From Clostridia bacterium (GTDB taxonomy: Bacteria > Bacillota > Clostridia > Oscillospirales > Acutalibacteraceae): a stretch of DNA of 44,994 bases. The DNA is taken from the NCBI GenBank assembly GCA_017403265.1, contig JAFQOJ010000070.1, forward strand, positions 1 through 44,994. The letters are read 5' to 3'. Within the stretch, counting starts at the first letter, position 1; each line of letters starts with the position of its first letter. Of the stretch, positions 32,820-40,955 are shown in pieces. Both the position numbers and the translations under genes were made by a program. Below the pieces are notes generated by a model. The model was given only the letters and a program-made list of their open reading frames with translations. It had not been told where the DNA came from and ran no database searches.

Positions 32820-34646
32820 ATGAAAAATGTCAGAAACAAACCCAATTTTGAAAACATCACCGATTATAACATAACGGTTTTTGAAGATGACTTTTTAAGG
32901 TGGCATAAATCGTCGGCTGAAAATGGCTCGTTTTTTAAAAACGTTTTTTATCTTTGTAAAGGTCATTACAGGGATATTGTTATTACGGTGATTTTTTGTA
33001 CCCTGCAGTTAAGCGTTTTACTGTTTTTGCCTATTGCTACGGCTAACATTATTAACGCGCTTGTTGATAATCAGCCAAATAAATTTGATTTGATTATACT
33101 TAATGCGGGAATTGCGGGATTCTTGCTTGCAATAAACTTTCCGCTGCAAATGATATACCAAAGGCGGCTTGACTATTTAACGCGTTCAATTGAAGCAAAG
33201 CTGCGCGGTTCAATAGTACGAAAGCTGCAACGGCTTAACATTGCTTTCAGTAAGCAAATGCCGTCGGGTAAAATACAGTCAAAGCTTATGCGCGACGTTG
33301 ACTCAATCCGCGCTTCAATTATACACGTTATCCGTTGGGGTACCCATATTGTAGTTAACCTGGTGACAATAATAACCGTTATTTTGGTTAAGGGTTGTTG
33401 GCAGTTACTGGTTTTCTTTGCTTGCTGTGTACCTATCTTGGTTTTAATCTCAAGCTTGCGTAAGGGTATGCGCGAAAAGAACCGCGCTTACCGTATAGAA
33501 ATGGAAAAAACCACTTCAAAAGTGGTTGATATGGTGGATTTAATTCCCGTTACAAAAGCGCATTCGGTTGAAGATTATGAAATTAAAAAAATGTCTAATC
33601 TACTTAACCGCACCGCTAAATCAGGCTATGAAATCGACTATGCAAACAGTAAGTTTAATACGGCGGTTTGGCTTGTTGTTCAGTGTATAAACGTTTTGTG
33701 CTTGCTGTTTATAGTTTTTATGGCGTATAAAGGCTATATAAAAATTGGCGATATAACGCTTTATCAAACCTATTTTTCACGTTTGCTTGATAATGCAAAC
33801 TCGGTTTTAAGCTTTTTGCCCGCCATTTTAGCAGGCGCCGAAGCTATAAATTCAATTGCCGAAATACTTAAATCCGACCAGGTGGAAAATAATGAAAATA
33901 AAATTACACTTAAGGATTTACGCGGTGAATATATATTTGAAGACATAGGCTTTAAATATGATGATGACGACCATACGATATTAAACGGATTATCGTTAAA
34001 AGTAAATCCGGGCGAGACGGTTGCATTTGTTGGTGAATCGGGTTCGGGTAAATCCACCGCAATAAACCTTGTTACAGGCTTTTATTTCCCAACGCTTGGT
34101 ACACTTAAAATAGACGGTGTAAGCATTAAGGATATTGATTTACATTCTTACCGTCAGCATATTGCGGTTGTGCCGCAAAACAGCGTACTGTTTTCGGGTA
34201 CCGTGCGTGAAAATATCACCTACGGTTTGCCTAATACAAACGAAGAATTTTTACAAAAGATTATTGATTTAGCCTGTCTTCGCGATGTTATAGATAATCT
34301 TCCTAACGGTCTTGATACATACGTTGGTGAGCATGGATATAACCTTTCGGGCGGTCAGCGTCAGCGTATTTCAATAGCGCGCGCGCTTATTAGAAATCCT
34401 AAAGTAATTATCTTCGACGAGGCGACAAGCGCGCTTGATACGGTTTCCGAAAAGCATATTCAAACCGCTATTGAAAATCTTTCTAAGGATAAAACAACCT
34501 TTATAGTAGCGCATAGACTTTCTACCATTAAAAATGCCGATAAAATTGCGGTTATTGACAAGGGTAAATGTGTAGAGTTTGGAACTTATGATGAGCTTAT
34601 TGCTAAAAAAGGCGCGTTTTATAAATTCAGACAATTACAGATTTAA
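32820..34646 (+). CDS. ABC exporter, fused membrane and ATPase domains
   Basis: A 608-residue half-transporter. Six membrane helices (about 55-340) are followed by an ATPase domain with Walker A GESGSGKST (about 402-410), signature LSGGQRQR (about 508-515), Walker B VIIFDEATSALD (about 524-535) and the H-loop VAHRLST. It likely works as a homodimer that exports lipids, peptides or drugs. No partner gene is adjacent. It has its own promoter and terminator. Its 44-residue pre-membrane segment (EDDFLRWHKSS) is longer than usual. Confidence 0.92.
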   Translation: MKNVRNKPNFENITDYNITVFEDDFLRWHKSSAENGSFFKNVFYLCKGHYRDIVITVIFCTLQLSVLLFLPIATANIINALVDNQPNKFDLIILNAGIAGFLLAINFPLQMIYQRRLDYLTRSIEAKLRGSIVRKLQRLNIAFSKQMPSGKIQSKLMRDVDSIRASIIHVIRWGTHIVVNLVTIITVILVKGCWQLLVFFACCVPILVLISSLRKGMREKNRAYRIEMEKTTSKVVDMVDLIPVTKAHSVEDYEIKKMSNLLNRTAKSGYEIDYANSKFNTAVWLVVQCINVLCLLFIVFMAYKGYIKIGDITLYQTYFSRLLDNANSVLSFLPAILAGAEAINSIAEILKSDQVENNENKITLKDLRGEYIFEDIGFKYDDDDHTILNGLSLKVNPGETVAFVGESGSGKSTAINLVTGFYFPTLGTLKIDGVSIKDIDLHSYRQHIAVVPQNSVLFSGTVRENITYGLPNTNEEFLQKIIDLACLRDVIDNLPNGLDTYVGEHGYNLSGGQRQRISIARALIRNPKVIIFDEATSALDTVSEKHIQTAIENLSKDKTTFIVAHRLSTIKNADKIAVIDKGKCVEFGTYDELIAKKGAFYKFRQLQI

Positions 34647-34649
34647 TAC

Positions 34650-34689
34650 ACAAACAGGAACCGCCTCATAAAAGGCGGTTCCTGTTTGT
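34650..34689. terminator. Bidirectional terminator
   Basis: ACAAACAGGAACCGCCT and AGGCGGTTCCTGTTTGT form a 17-bp stem between the convergent ABC exporter (+) and peptide-binding lipoprotein (-) genes. Confidence 0.93.
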
Positions 34690-34696
34690 ATACCAT

Positions 34697-36178
34697 TTAG
34701 TTTTCTTTTATTATGTAAGCAAAGTCAATGCAGCCGTTACCGTGGTCTACTGTTACATTAGTTAATGCTTCGTTGTAAGCAATTACAGTGTCTTGGGAGA
34801 ACAGGGGAGTGATGTTTTTGGATTTAAGTAGCTTCTTTTGAACATCTTCTAAACCTTCGTCGGTATAGCTTATACCAAAGTTTTCAAGATACTCAGAAAC
34901 GCTTTGACTGTTTGCATTAACGGGGAAAATACTTAAAGCGTATGTTTGGTCTTTAAGCTGGGGATGTAAAATTTCGGGTGTGGATACCGACTCAATATTG
35001 ACAAAAGCGCTAAGCTGATTTTGCCAATGTCCTACAATGTCGGTAACAATATTTTTTGATATGCCATCGTCATAATAGTAAAGCACTACATTTGTTGGGA
35101 ATTTTTTATCGGTAAGGTTTTCAATAGCGCTTGCAAAAAGTTTTTTTGAGTTTTCTACATTGTAACCTGTCATACCGTTTTTTATAGTTTTTTCGGTTAT
35201 TATATCGGGATAAATACTTTTGGATTGATAGTATCCGAAGGTTAAATTTTTTTGGAATACCTGTGGGTTTGCAAGTGATATAAGCGATTTTCTTATGTCC
35301 TTAGAAAATCCGTCGCTTACCGTTAAAAACCAAATTATATTATTGTAAGTATCGGTTTTAAATCCGTTTTGATTGGCTTCTTTAATTTCACTTGATTTTA
35401 TAAAGGCTATATCGGCGTCGTTTTCTTTGAGTGCCAAAAGAGGTGTTTGCTGGTCGTTCATGCTAAAGAATACAGCAGAATTTTTTGCGATAAAATTACC
35501 TTTGTAAAATTTGTTGCGGTAAAGACGAATGCCAAAAATTTCCTGATTCCATTTTGCAAGGCGGTAGCTTCCGTTTGAAATGGTGGTGTCGTTTTCTAAG
35601 CCATATTTACCCGCAGTAGTGTTGAAAAATTTTTCATTACACGGCATTGCGATACTTGTGGTGAGTGTTTCTTCAAAATTTTTATCATTTTGTGATAATG
35701 TGATTTGCAATGTGTGAGCATCTAATGCTTTTACTCCAAGTGTATTAAGGCTTTTTTTGCCTTTATTTATTGCTTTGGCATTTTTAATTGCATAAAGCCG
35801 TTTTACAAAAGGAGACTCGGTTTTGGGATTTACGGCGCGCTTAAAAGCAAAAACAAAATCGTGTGCGGTAAGTGAAGATTCATTACTCCAAACAAGGTTC
35901 TTTTGAAGCTTAAAGGTGTAAGTAAGACCTTCTTTTTTATAGCTTTCGGCAACACCGCATACAATCTCGCCGTTTTCATTTTTTATTAGCAGCCCTTCAA
36001 AAATATTACGCACAAGCATTAACTCAGAGTCACTTTTGGCGGTTTGTGGGTCTATTGTTTCGGGTTGTGCGTTCAAATAAAAATAAATGTAAGCGCTATC
36101 CGTACTGTCACAGGCAGAGAGTGAAAGCAACATAATTATTGAAATTATTATTGAAATAAGCCGTTTATATAAATTCAT
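34697..36178 (-). CDS. Extracellular solute-binding lipoprotein, family 5 (peptide-type)
   Basis: A 493-residue OppA/DppA-like lipoprotein. The signal peptide ends with lipobox LSAC (Cys23). Early family marks are PETIDPQTAKSDSELMLVRNIFEGLL and SLTAHDFVFAFKRAVNP, and NGSYRLAKWNQE follows. These bind oligopeptides or similar ligands for an ABC importer. No oppBCDF genes lie nearby, so it is an orphan that must share a permease encoded elsewhere or act in sensing. Confidence 0.9.
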   Translation of the reverse strand: MNLYKRLISIIISIIMLLSLSACDSTDSAYIYFYLNAQPETIDPQTAKSDSELMLVRNIFEGLLIKNENGEIVCGVAESYKKEGLTYTFKLQKNLVWSNESSLTAHDFVFAFKRAVNPKTESPFVKRLYAIKNAKAINKGKKSLNTLGVKALDAHTLQITLSQNDKNFEETLTTSIAMPCNEKFFNTTAGKYGLENDTTISNGSYRLAKWNQEIFGIRLYRNKFYKGNFIAKNSAVFFSMNDQQTPLLALKENDADIAFIKSSEIKEANQNGFKTDTYNNIIWFLTVSDGFSKDIRKSLISLANPQVFQKNLTFGYYQSKSIYPDIITEKTIKNGMTGYNVENSKKLFASAIENLTDKKFPTNVVLYYYDDGISKNIVTDIVGHWQNQLSAFVNIESVSTPEILHPQLKDQTYALSIFPVNANSQSVSEYLENFGISYTDEGLEDVQKKLLKSKNITPLFSQDTVIAYNEALTNVTVDHGNGCIDFAYIIKEN

Positions 36179-36295
36179 AAGTAAAAACCTCTTAAAAAAT
36201 ATGTTTTATTATATAATATTTTGCTGTCGAATTCAACAGTTCTTACAATAATAAATATTTTTTGTAAAAAAAAGAAAAAATATGATAAGTTTTGA

Positions 36296-36324
36296 TTGTA
36301 AAATGAAATTTGTTGTGTTATAAT
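36296..36324 (+). promoter_or_regulatory. Sigma-A promoter of the hydrogenase operon
   Basis: TTGTAA (36296-36301), a 17-base spacer, TATAAT (36319-36324), about 70 bases before the first ATG. This leaves a leader of roughly 65 bases in which I see no riboswitch. Confidence 0.7.
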
Positions 36325-36395
36325 AAATTAGTATGCGGGACTATGTTATATTTTTAACAATCTCGCTAACGGATTATACAAGGAGGATTTAGTTT

Positions 36396-36899
36396 ATGCT
36401 CAAAAAAATCAGTAACTTACCCTTTAAGGGTACTGCCGAACAGGAAGCAAAGCTTGATAGTGTTATCAATGCAAGCAAGCATGACAAAAGTCTTTTGATG
36501 GCTGTTATGCAAGAAGCACAGGACATTTACGGCTATCTTCCAATGGAAGTGCAGTCAAAGATTGCCGAAGGTATGGATGTACCGCTTGAAAAGGTTTACG
36601 GTGTTGCTACATTCTACGCACAGTTTTCCTTGTCACCTAAGGGTGAGTATAACATTTCGGTATGTTTAGGTACTGCTTGCTATGTTAAAGGCTCAGGCGA
36701 TATTTTCAACAAGTTAAGCGAACGCCTTGGCATTGGCTCTGATGAATGTACTGCTGACGGTAAATTTTCGCTTACCGCTTGCCGTTGCATCGGCGCATGC
36801 GGCTTAGCACCTGTTTTAACTGTTAATGAAGAGGTTTATGGTCGTCTTACCGTTGACGATGTAGACGGCATTTTGGAAAAATACGGTTTTTCTAAATAA
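36396..36899 (+). CDS. hydC: NuoE-like [2Fe-2S] subunit of the bifurcating hydrogenase (HydC)
   Basis: A 167-residue thioredoxin-fold subunit with the four [2Fe-2S] ligands of NuoE: Cys90 and Cys95 (VCLGTAC), Cys131 and Cys135 (CIGAC). It starts with the helical bundle LMAVMQEAQDIYGYLP. In HydABC-type electron-bifurcating [FeFe] hydrogenases this subunit is HydC. It works with the NuoF-like HydB and the catalytic HydA to couple NADH and ferredoxin oxidation to H2 production. AGGAGG lies upstream of the ATG. It is the first gene of a ten-gene operon. Confidence 0.92.
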   Translation: MLKKISNLPFKGTAEQEAKLDSVINASKHDKSLLMAVMQEAQDIYGYLPMEVQSKIAEGMDVPLEKVYGVATFYAQFSLSPKGEYNISVCLGTACYVKGSGDIFNKLSERLGIGSDECTADGKFSLTACRCIGACGLAPVLTVNEEVYGRLTVDDVDGILEKYGFSK

Positions 36900-36916
36900 T
36901 CCGAAAGGTAAACAAA

Positions 36917-37273
36917 ATGAAAATCAGTGCGATTAAAGATTTACTTGAAGCAGATGTAGTATGTAACGAAGAAGGGCTTAACCGTCATGTATATTCCGCA
37001 TGCGGAAGTGATATGATGAGTGATGTGTTGGCTTTTGTGAAGGACCAAGCAGTATTGCTTACAGGTCTTGTAAACTCACAGGTTATAAGAACAGCTGAAA
37101 TGATGGATATGAACTGCATTGTTTTTGTTCGTTCTAAAGTGCCTACTGCCGAAATGATTGAGTTAGCAAAAGACAGCGGTATAGTTCTATTGACTACAAC
37201 TAAAAGAATGTACGAGGCCTGCGGTATTTTATTTAGCAACGGTCTTGTAAGTAATAGAGTTAAAGATGCCTGA
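36917..37273 (+). CDS. DRTGG-domain protein 1
   Basis: A 118-residue protein matching the DRTGG-type domain (the N-terminal domain family of HPr kinase-like and CBS proteins). Marks are MKISAIKDLLEADVVC, LAFVKDQAVLLTGLVNSQVIRTAEMMD and GIVLLTTTKRMYEACGIL. Such small proteins are regular members of Clostridia bifurcating-hydrogenase operons, and their role is unproven. A ligand-sensing or partner-switching role alongside the adjacent ATPase is plausible. It overlaps the next gene by 8 bp. Confidence 0.75.
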   Translation: MKISAIKDLLEADVVCNEEGLNRHVYSACGSDMMSDVLAFVKDQAVLLTGLVNSQVIRTAEMMDMNCIVFVRSKVPTAEMIELAKDSGIVLLTTTKRMYEACGILFSNGLVSNRVKDA

Positions 37274-37691
37274 TGTTTTAAACTTTCATTTTGAAGTAGA
37301 CGGTGATGATTTTAAATCGGCAGGTCATGCGTCGTTTATATGCAAAAAAAATTTAAGACAGTTAGGAATCTCTCCCGAAATAATACGCCGTGTTTCTATT
37401 GCAATGTATGAGGGTGAAATCAATATGGTGATACACGCCAGAGGTGGTAGCGCCGATGTAAATGTGTATGAAGACTGTATTGAAATTATCCTTGCGGATA
37501 AAGGCCCTGGTATTAAAAATATCAAACAGGCTATGCAGGAGGGCTATTCTACTGCTACCGATAATATCCGTTCTTTAGGTTTCGGCGCAGGTATGGGACT
37601 TCCCAATATGAAACGCTACACCGACTATATGGATATTAAATCCACGGTGGGCGAAGGCACAACTATTACTATGAAGGTAAATTTTGAATAA
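37266..37691 (+). CDS. RsbW/RsbT-like ATP-binding (anti-sigma type) protein
   Basis: A 141-residue GHKL ATPase domain with an N box (RVSIAMYEGEINMVIHA), G1 box DKGPGI and G2 box GFGAGMGLPNMK. This is the fold of SpoIIAB/RsbW/RsbT serine kinases rather than of a full histidine kinase, because no dimerisation helix is present. It probably phosphorylates or binds a partner in response to redox or H2 state. It sits between a DRTGG gene and the hydrogenase-like sensor, a recurrent arrangement in the operon type. Confidence 0.85.
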   Translation: MPDVLNFHFEVDGDDFKSAGHASFICKKNLRQLGISPEIIRRVSIAMYEGEINMVIHARGGSADVNVYEDCIEIILADKGPGIKNIKQAMQEGYSTATDNIRSLGFGAGMGLPNMKRYTDYMDIKSTVGEGTTITMKVNFE

Positions 37692-37711
37692 CTTTTTGGC
37701 AGGTATAACAA

Positions 37712-38971
37712 ATGAATACATATAAACATTCGGTGTTTTTGGATGTAAAAAAATGTAACGGCTGCACTACCTGTCTTAAGCATTGTCCTACAGAGGCAAT
37801 TCGCATTAAGGATGGACACGCTGTTATAAATGAAGAAAGATGTATTGACTGCGGCGAATGTATTCGTCTTTGCCCAAACAGCGCTAAAAAGGCTAAATGC
37901 AGTGCGCTTTCTTCAATGGATAAATTCAAATGGAAAATTGCGTTACCCGCTCCAACGCTTTACGGTCAGTTTGACAATCTTGATGATGTTGACTATGTAT
38001 TAGACGGTCTTTTAAAATTAGGATTTGACGATGTATTTGAGGTTTCTGCCGCCGCTGAGCTTGTATCAGCCTATACGCGTAAATACTTAAAAACAAGTGG
38101 CATTACAAAGCCTGCAATCAGCTCGGCTTGTCCTGTTGTAACAAGGCTTATAGCACTTCGTTTTCCATCTTTACTTGACCATGTAATACATATGCTGCCA
38201 CCTATGGAGGTTGCCGCTCATTTGGCTCGCGAGAAAGCAAAGCAGGAGCATCCTGAGTTTTCAGACTCAGATATCGGTGTATGTTTTATTTCACCCTGTC
38301 CTGCAAAGGCAAGCTATGTAAACAACGGCTTTGCTGATTATAAAAGTAAGGTAGATGTAGTAGTATCAATCAGTGATATATATTTCCACCTTATTAGCGT
38401 CATGAAATATGGCAGTGATGTGAAACCGCTTTCTAATTCGGGTATAATTGGTATCAGCTGGGCGTCTTCTGGCGGAGAAGCAACCGCAATTTTTAATGAA
38501 AATTATCTTGCCGCTGACGGCATAGAAAACGTAATGCGCGTGCTAGACCAAATGGAAAACGGTAATATTCCGCCGCTTGATTTTATAGAGCTTAATGCTT
38601 GTACAGGCGGTTGTGTAGGCGGTGTGCTTACAATTCAAAATCCGTTTGTAGCAAAAGCGCGTTTAAGGTCTTTGCGCAGATATCTGCCTGTTTCGGAGCA
38701 TTTTAATGCTGAAGAAGACGAATATCTACCAAGTGAATTTTTATTTGATGATTTACCGACTTATCGTCCGATTTCCCGCTTGTCTGCAAGTATGGCGGAG
38801 TCTATGCGTATGATGGCGGATATTCAAAAACTAAAAGAAACGCTACCGGGTATTGACTGTGGCTCTTGCGGTGCTCCTAACTGCCGCGCACTTGCTGAAG
38901 ATATTGTTAAAGGGAAGTCTAGTATAGAAAAATGTCTTATAAGACTGCGTGGTGTAAAGGATGAAGGTTAA
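37712..38971 (+). CDS. [FeFe]-hydrogenase-like iron-sulfur protein, putative H2/redox sensor
   Basis: A 419-residue protein. Two ferredoxin clusters (CNGCTTCLKHCP, 15-26; CIDCGECIRLCP, 44-55) precede a hydrogenase large-subunit domain. The four H-cluster cysteines are kept: Cys140 (SSACP), Cys196 (SPCPAK), Cys297 and Cys301 (ACTGGC). The flanking L1, L2 and L3 motifs are degenerate. A C-terminal Fes-type [4Fe-4S] region follows (CGSCGAPNC, Cys383/386/391, with Cys408). This fits the sensory-type group of [FeFe] hydrogenases rather than a fast catalytic one. Flanking RsbW-like and DRTGG genes support a regulatory role. It overlaps the next gene by 11 bp. Confidence 0.82.
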   Translation: MNTYKHSVFLDVKKCNGCTTCLKHCPTEAIRIKDGHAVINEERCIDCGECIRLCPNSAKKAKCSALSSMDKFKWKIALPAPTLYGQFDNLDDVDYVLDGLLKLGFDDVFEVSAAAELVSAYTRKYLKTSGITKPAISSACPVVTRLIALRFPSLLDHVIHMLPPMEVAAHLAREKAKQEHPEFSDSDIGVCFISPCPAKASYVNNGFADYKSKVDVVVSISDIYFHLISVMKYGSDVKPLSNSGIIGISWASSGGEATAIFNENYLAADGIENVMRVLDQMENGNIPPLDFIELNACTGGCVGGVLTIQNPFVAKARLRSLRRYLPVSEHFNAEEDEYLPSEFLFDDLPTYRPISRLSASMAESMRMMADIQKLKETLPGIDCGSCGAPNCRALAEDIVKGKSSIEKCLIRLRGVKDEG

Positions 38972-39287
38972 GGATTTAGCTAACAGTGACCTTTTTACTG
39001 CTATTACCTTGCCGCAAGGCGATAGGGAAATAAACGGTGTTTATGTAGGTGACCTATTAAGTTGGGTTATGGGACGTGCACAAAGCGATAACGCCTGGGT
39101 TACTATTATGTCAAATATAAATATATTAGCTGTAGCTTCGCTTTCAGATACTTCTTGCATTATTTTGGCAGAGAGTGTAAAGCTTGAAGAAGAAGTTATT
39201 AAAACCGCAATGGATAAAGAAATCAATATTCTTTCAACCAATATGGATATTTATAATACAGCTGTATATTTAAGTAAAGTAATATGA
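38961..39287 (+). CDS. DRTGG-domain protein 2
   Basis: A 108-residue protein similar in plan to the 36917 product. It has MKVKDLANSDLF, the VYVGDLLSWVMGRAQSDNA segment and a C-terminal ILSTNMDIYNTAVYL. It is a second DRTGG-like domain in the operon. It overlaps the sensor gene by 11 bp and the PHP gene by 4 bp. Function is unproven. It may pair with the second ATPase as the first DRTGG pairs with the first ATPase. Confidence 0.75.
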   Translation: MKVKDLANSDLFTAITLPQGDREINGVYVGDLLSWVMGRAQSDNAWVTIMSNINILAVASLSDTSCIILAESVKLEEEVIKTAMDKEINILSTNMDIYNTAVYLSKVI

Positions 39288-39997
39288 AAAAGTATTATTA
39301 CGACTTGCATATTCATTCTTGCTTATCACCCTGCGGTGATGATGATTCAACACCAAACAGTATTGCGGGTATGGGGGAACTGAACGGTCTTTCAATTATG
39401 GCTCTTACCGACCATAATACCATTAAAAATTGCCCCTACTTTTTTGAGGCAGCTAAAAATCACGGCATTATCCCAATTGCAGGTATGGAGCTTACAACCG
39501 CAGAAGAAATTCATATTATATGCCTTTTTGAAAACTTGGAACAAGCTTTGGCTTTTGGTGAAGAAATTGAAAATAGGCGTATTAAAATTAAAAACCGTAC
39601 CGATATTTTCGGCAATCAATTAATTTGCGATAGTGCCGATAATATTGTGGGTAATGATGAATTTTTACTCTCAAATGCAACAACGCTTATGTTTGAAGAG
39701 GTGCCGCAATTAGTAGATGAATACGGTGGTGTATGCTATCCCGCACATATCGACCGTGATTCCAACTCGGTAACGGCGGTTTTAGGCGGTCTTCCGCCTG
39801 AGCATCCCTTTAAGTTTGCAGAGCTTCACAATAAAGATAAAGCATCAAGCTTTTCTGATATTGGTTGTGATTTTGTTGTAAGCAGTGATGCACACTATCT
39901 GTGGGATATAAGTGAAAAAGATAATTATTTTTTGCTGCCTGACGATGATGAAAACGCAGTTCAAAATCTTTTTAAGCTTTTGAGGAAAACTTTATGA
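39284..39997 (+). CDS. PHP-domain metal-dependent hydrolase
   Basis: A 237-residue PHP domain with the metal-ligand motifs LHIHSCLSPCGDDDS (His-x-His), MALTDHNTI, GMELTTAEEIHII, CYPAHIDRDS and VSSDAHYLWDI. PHP proteins are phosphoesterases. This type, following hydrogenase sensor genes, could dephosphorylate a signalling partner or a nucleotide messenger. It overlaps both neighbours by 4 bp. Confidence 0.88.
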   Translation: MKKYYYDLHIHSCLSPCGDDDSTPNSIAGMGELNGLSIMALTDHNTIKNCPYFFEAAKNHGIIPIAGMELTTAEEIHIICLFENLEQALAFGEEIENRRIKIKNRTDIFGNQLICDSADNIVGNDEFLLSNATTLMFEEVPQLVDEYGGVCYPAHIDRDSNSVTAVLGGLPPEHPFKFAELHNKDKASSFSDIGCDFVVSSDAHYLWDISEKDNYFLLPDDDENAVQNLFKLLRKTL

Positions 39998-40551
39998 AAG
40001 AATTATCACTTAACATTCTTGATATTACCGAAAATTCGGTTAAAGCGGGAGCTACCTTAACCGAAATAATAATTGAAGAACTAGGTGATACCATAACTCT
40101 CACCATTAAGGACAATGGTTGCGGTATGACAGACGAGGTTTTACAAACGGTGCTAAATCCATTTTATACTACTCGTACTACTCGCAAGGTGGGGATGGGA
40201 CTTCCTTTATTAAAGCTTGCCGCCGAGCAAACAGGCGGTAGCTTGGAGATTTTCTCAAAGCACATTGATAAATACCCTAACAGTCACGGTACTACCGTTA
40301 AGGCTGTATTCTTTAAAAACCATATCGACTGTGCACCGCTTGGTGATATTGTCGAAACGGTTAAAACGATTATTCAAGGTCATCCCGATACCGATTTCTT
40401 CGTTTTTCATAAACTCGAAAACGGTGAAGTATCACTTGACACGCGAGAGCTTCGTCAAGTGCTTGAAGGTGTACCATTGAATACCTATGAAGTAATTAAA
40501 TGGATTGAAGAATGCTTAAAAGAACAGTATTCAGAAATCCAAAAAGGATAG
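39994..40551 (+). CDS. GHKL ATP-binding protein (histidine-kinase-like ATPase domain)
   Basis: A 185-residue protein with an N box (LNILDITENSVKAGAT), G1 box DNGCGM and G2 box VGMGLPLLK, plus an extension (about 110-185) that lacks a His phosphoacceptor domain. It is a stand-alone ATPase and the second one in the operon. It is likely to phosphorylate or bind another operon product. It lies 15 bp before the ferredoxin-like gene. Confidence 0.85.
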   Translation: MKELSLNILDITENSVKAGATLTEIIIEELGDTITLTIKDNGCGMTDEVLQTVLNPFYTTRTTRKVGMGLPLLKLAAEQTGGSLEIFSKHIDKYPNSHGTTVKAVFFKNHIDCAPLGDIVETVKTIIQGHPDTDFFVFHKLENGEVSLDTRELRQVLEGVPLNTYEVIKWIEECLKEQYSEIQKG

Positions 40552-40566
40552 AAAGGAAAATCCACT

Positions 40567-40929
40567 ATGAAATCTTTAGCTGAATTACAAGCAATTAAAG
40601 AAAAAATGAAGAATAAGGTTATTCTTCGCGAAGGCACTAACGACACACGCGTTGTTGTTGGTATGGCTACTTGCGGTATTGCTGCAGGTGCAAGACCAGT
40701 GCTTAATGCATTGGTTGAAGAGGTTAACACACTCGGTCTTACCGATACTGTTACAGTATCACAAACAGGTTGCATCGGTATTTGCGAGTATGAACCTGTT
40801 GTAGAAGTTTTCGAAGCAGGCAAAGAAAAGGTAACCTATGTAAAAATGGATCCCGAAAAAGCAAAGAGAGTAGCAAAAGAGCACTTAAAAGAGGGCAAGG
40901 TTGTTACTGAATTTGTAATTAAAGCTTAA
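40567..40929 (+). CDS. Thioredoxin-like ferredoxin protein (HndB-like)
   Basis: A 120-residue NuoE-C-terminal-like domain. Cluster-ligand candidates are Cys36 (ATCGIAAGA), Cys69 and Cys73 (TGCIGIC). Only three of the four usual [2Fe-2S] cysteines are seen, so the cluster may be absent or completed by another ligand. It resembles HndB of NAD(P)-linked hydrogenases and probably donates to, or helps assemble, the HydB subunit encoded next. An AAAGGAAA site precedes the ATG. Confidence 0.82.
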   Translation: MKSLAELQAIKEKMKNKVILREGTNDTRVVVGMATCGIAAGARPVLNALVEEVNTLGLTDTVTVSQTGCIGICEYEPVVEVFEAGKEKVTYVKMDPEKAKRVAKEHLKEGKVVTEFVIKA

Positions 40930-40955
40930 GCTTTTAAGATATTGGAGGTAAAAAA

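Noticed and set aside
36325-36395. Riboswitch in the hydrogenase leader
   Set aside because: Only about 65 bases with no conserved motif or strong hairpin.
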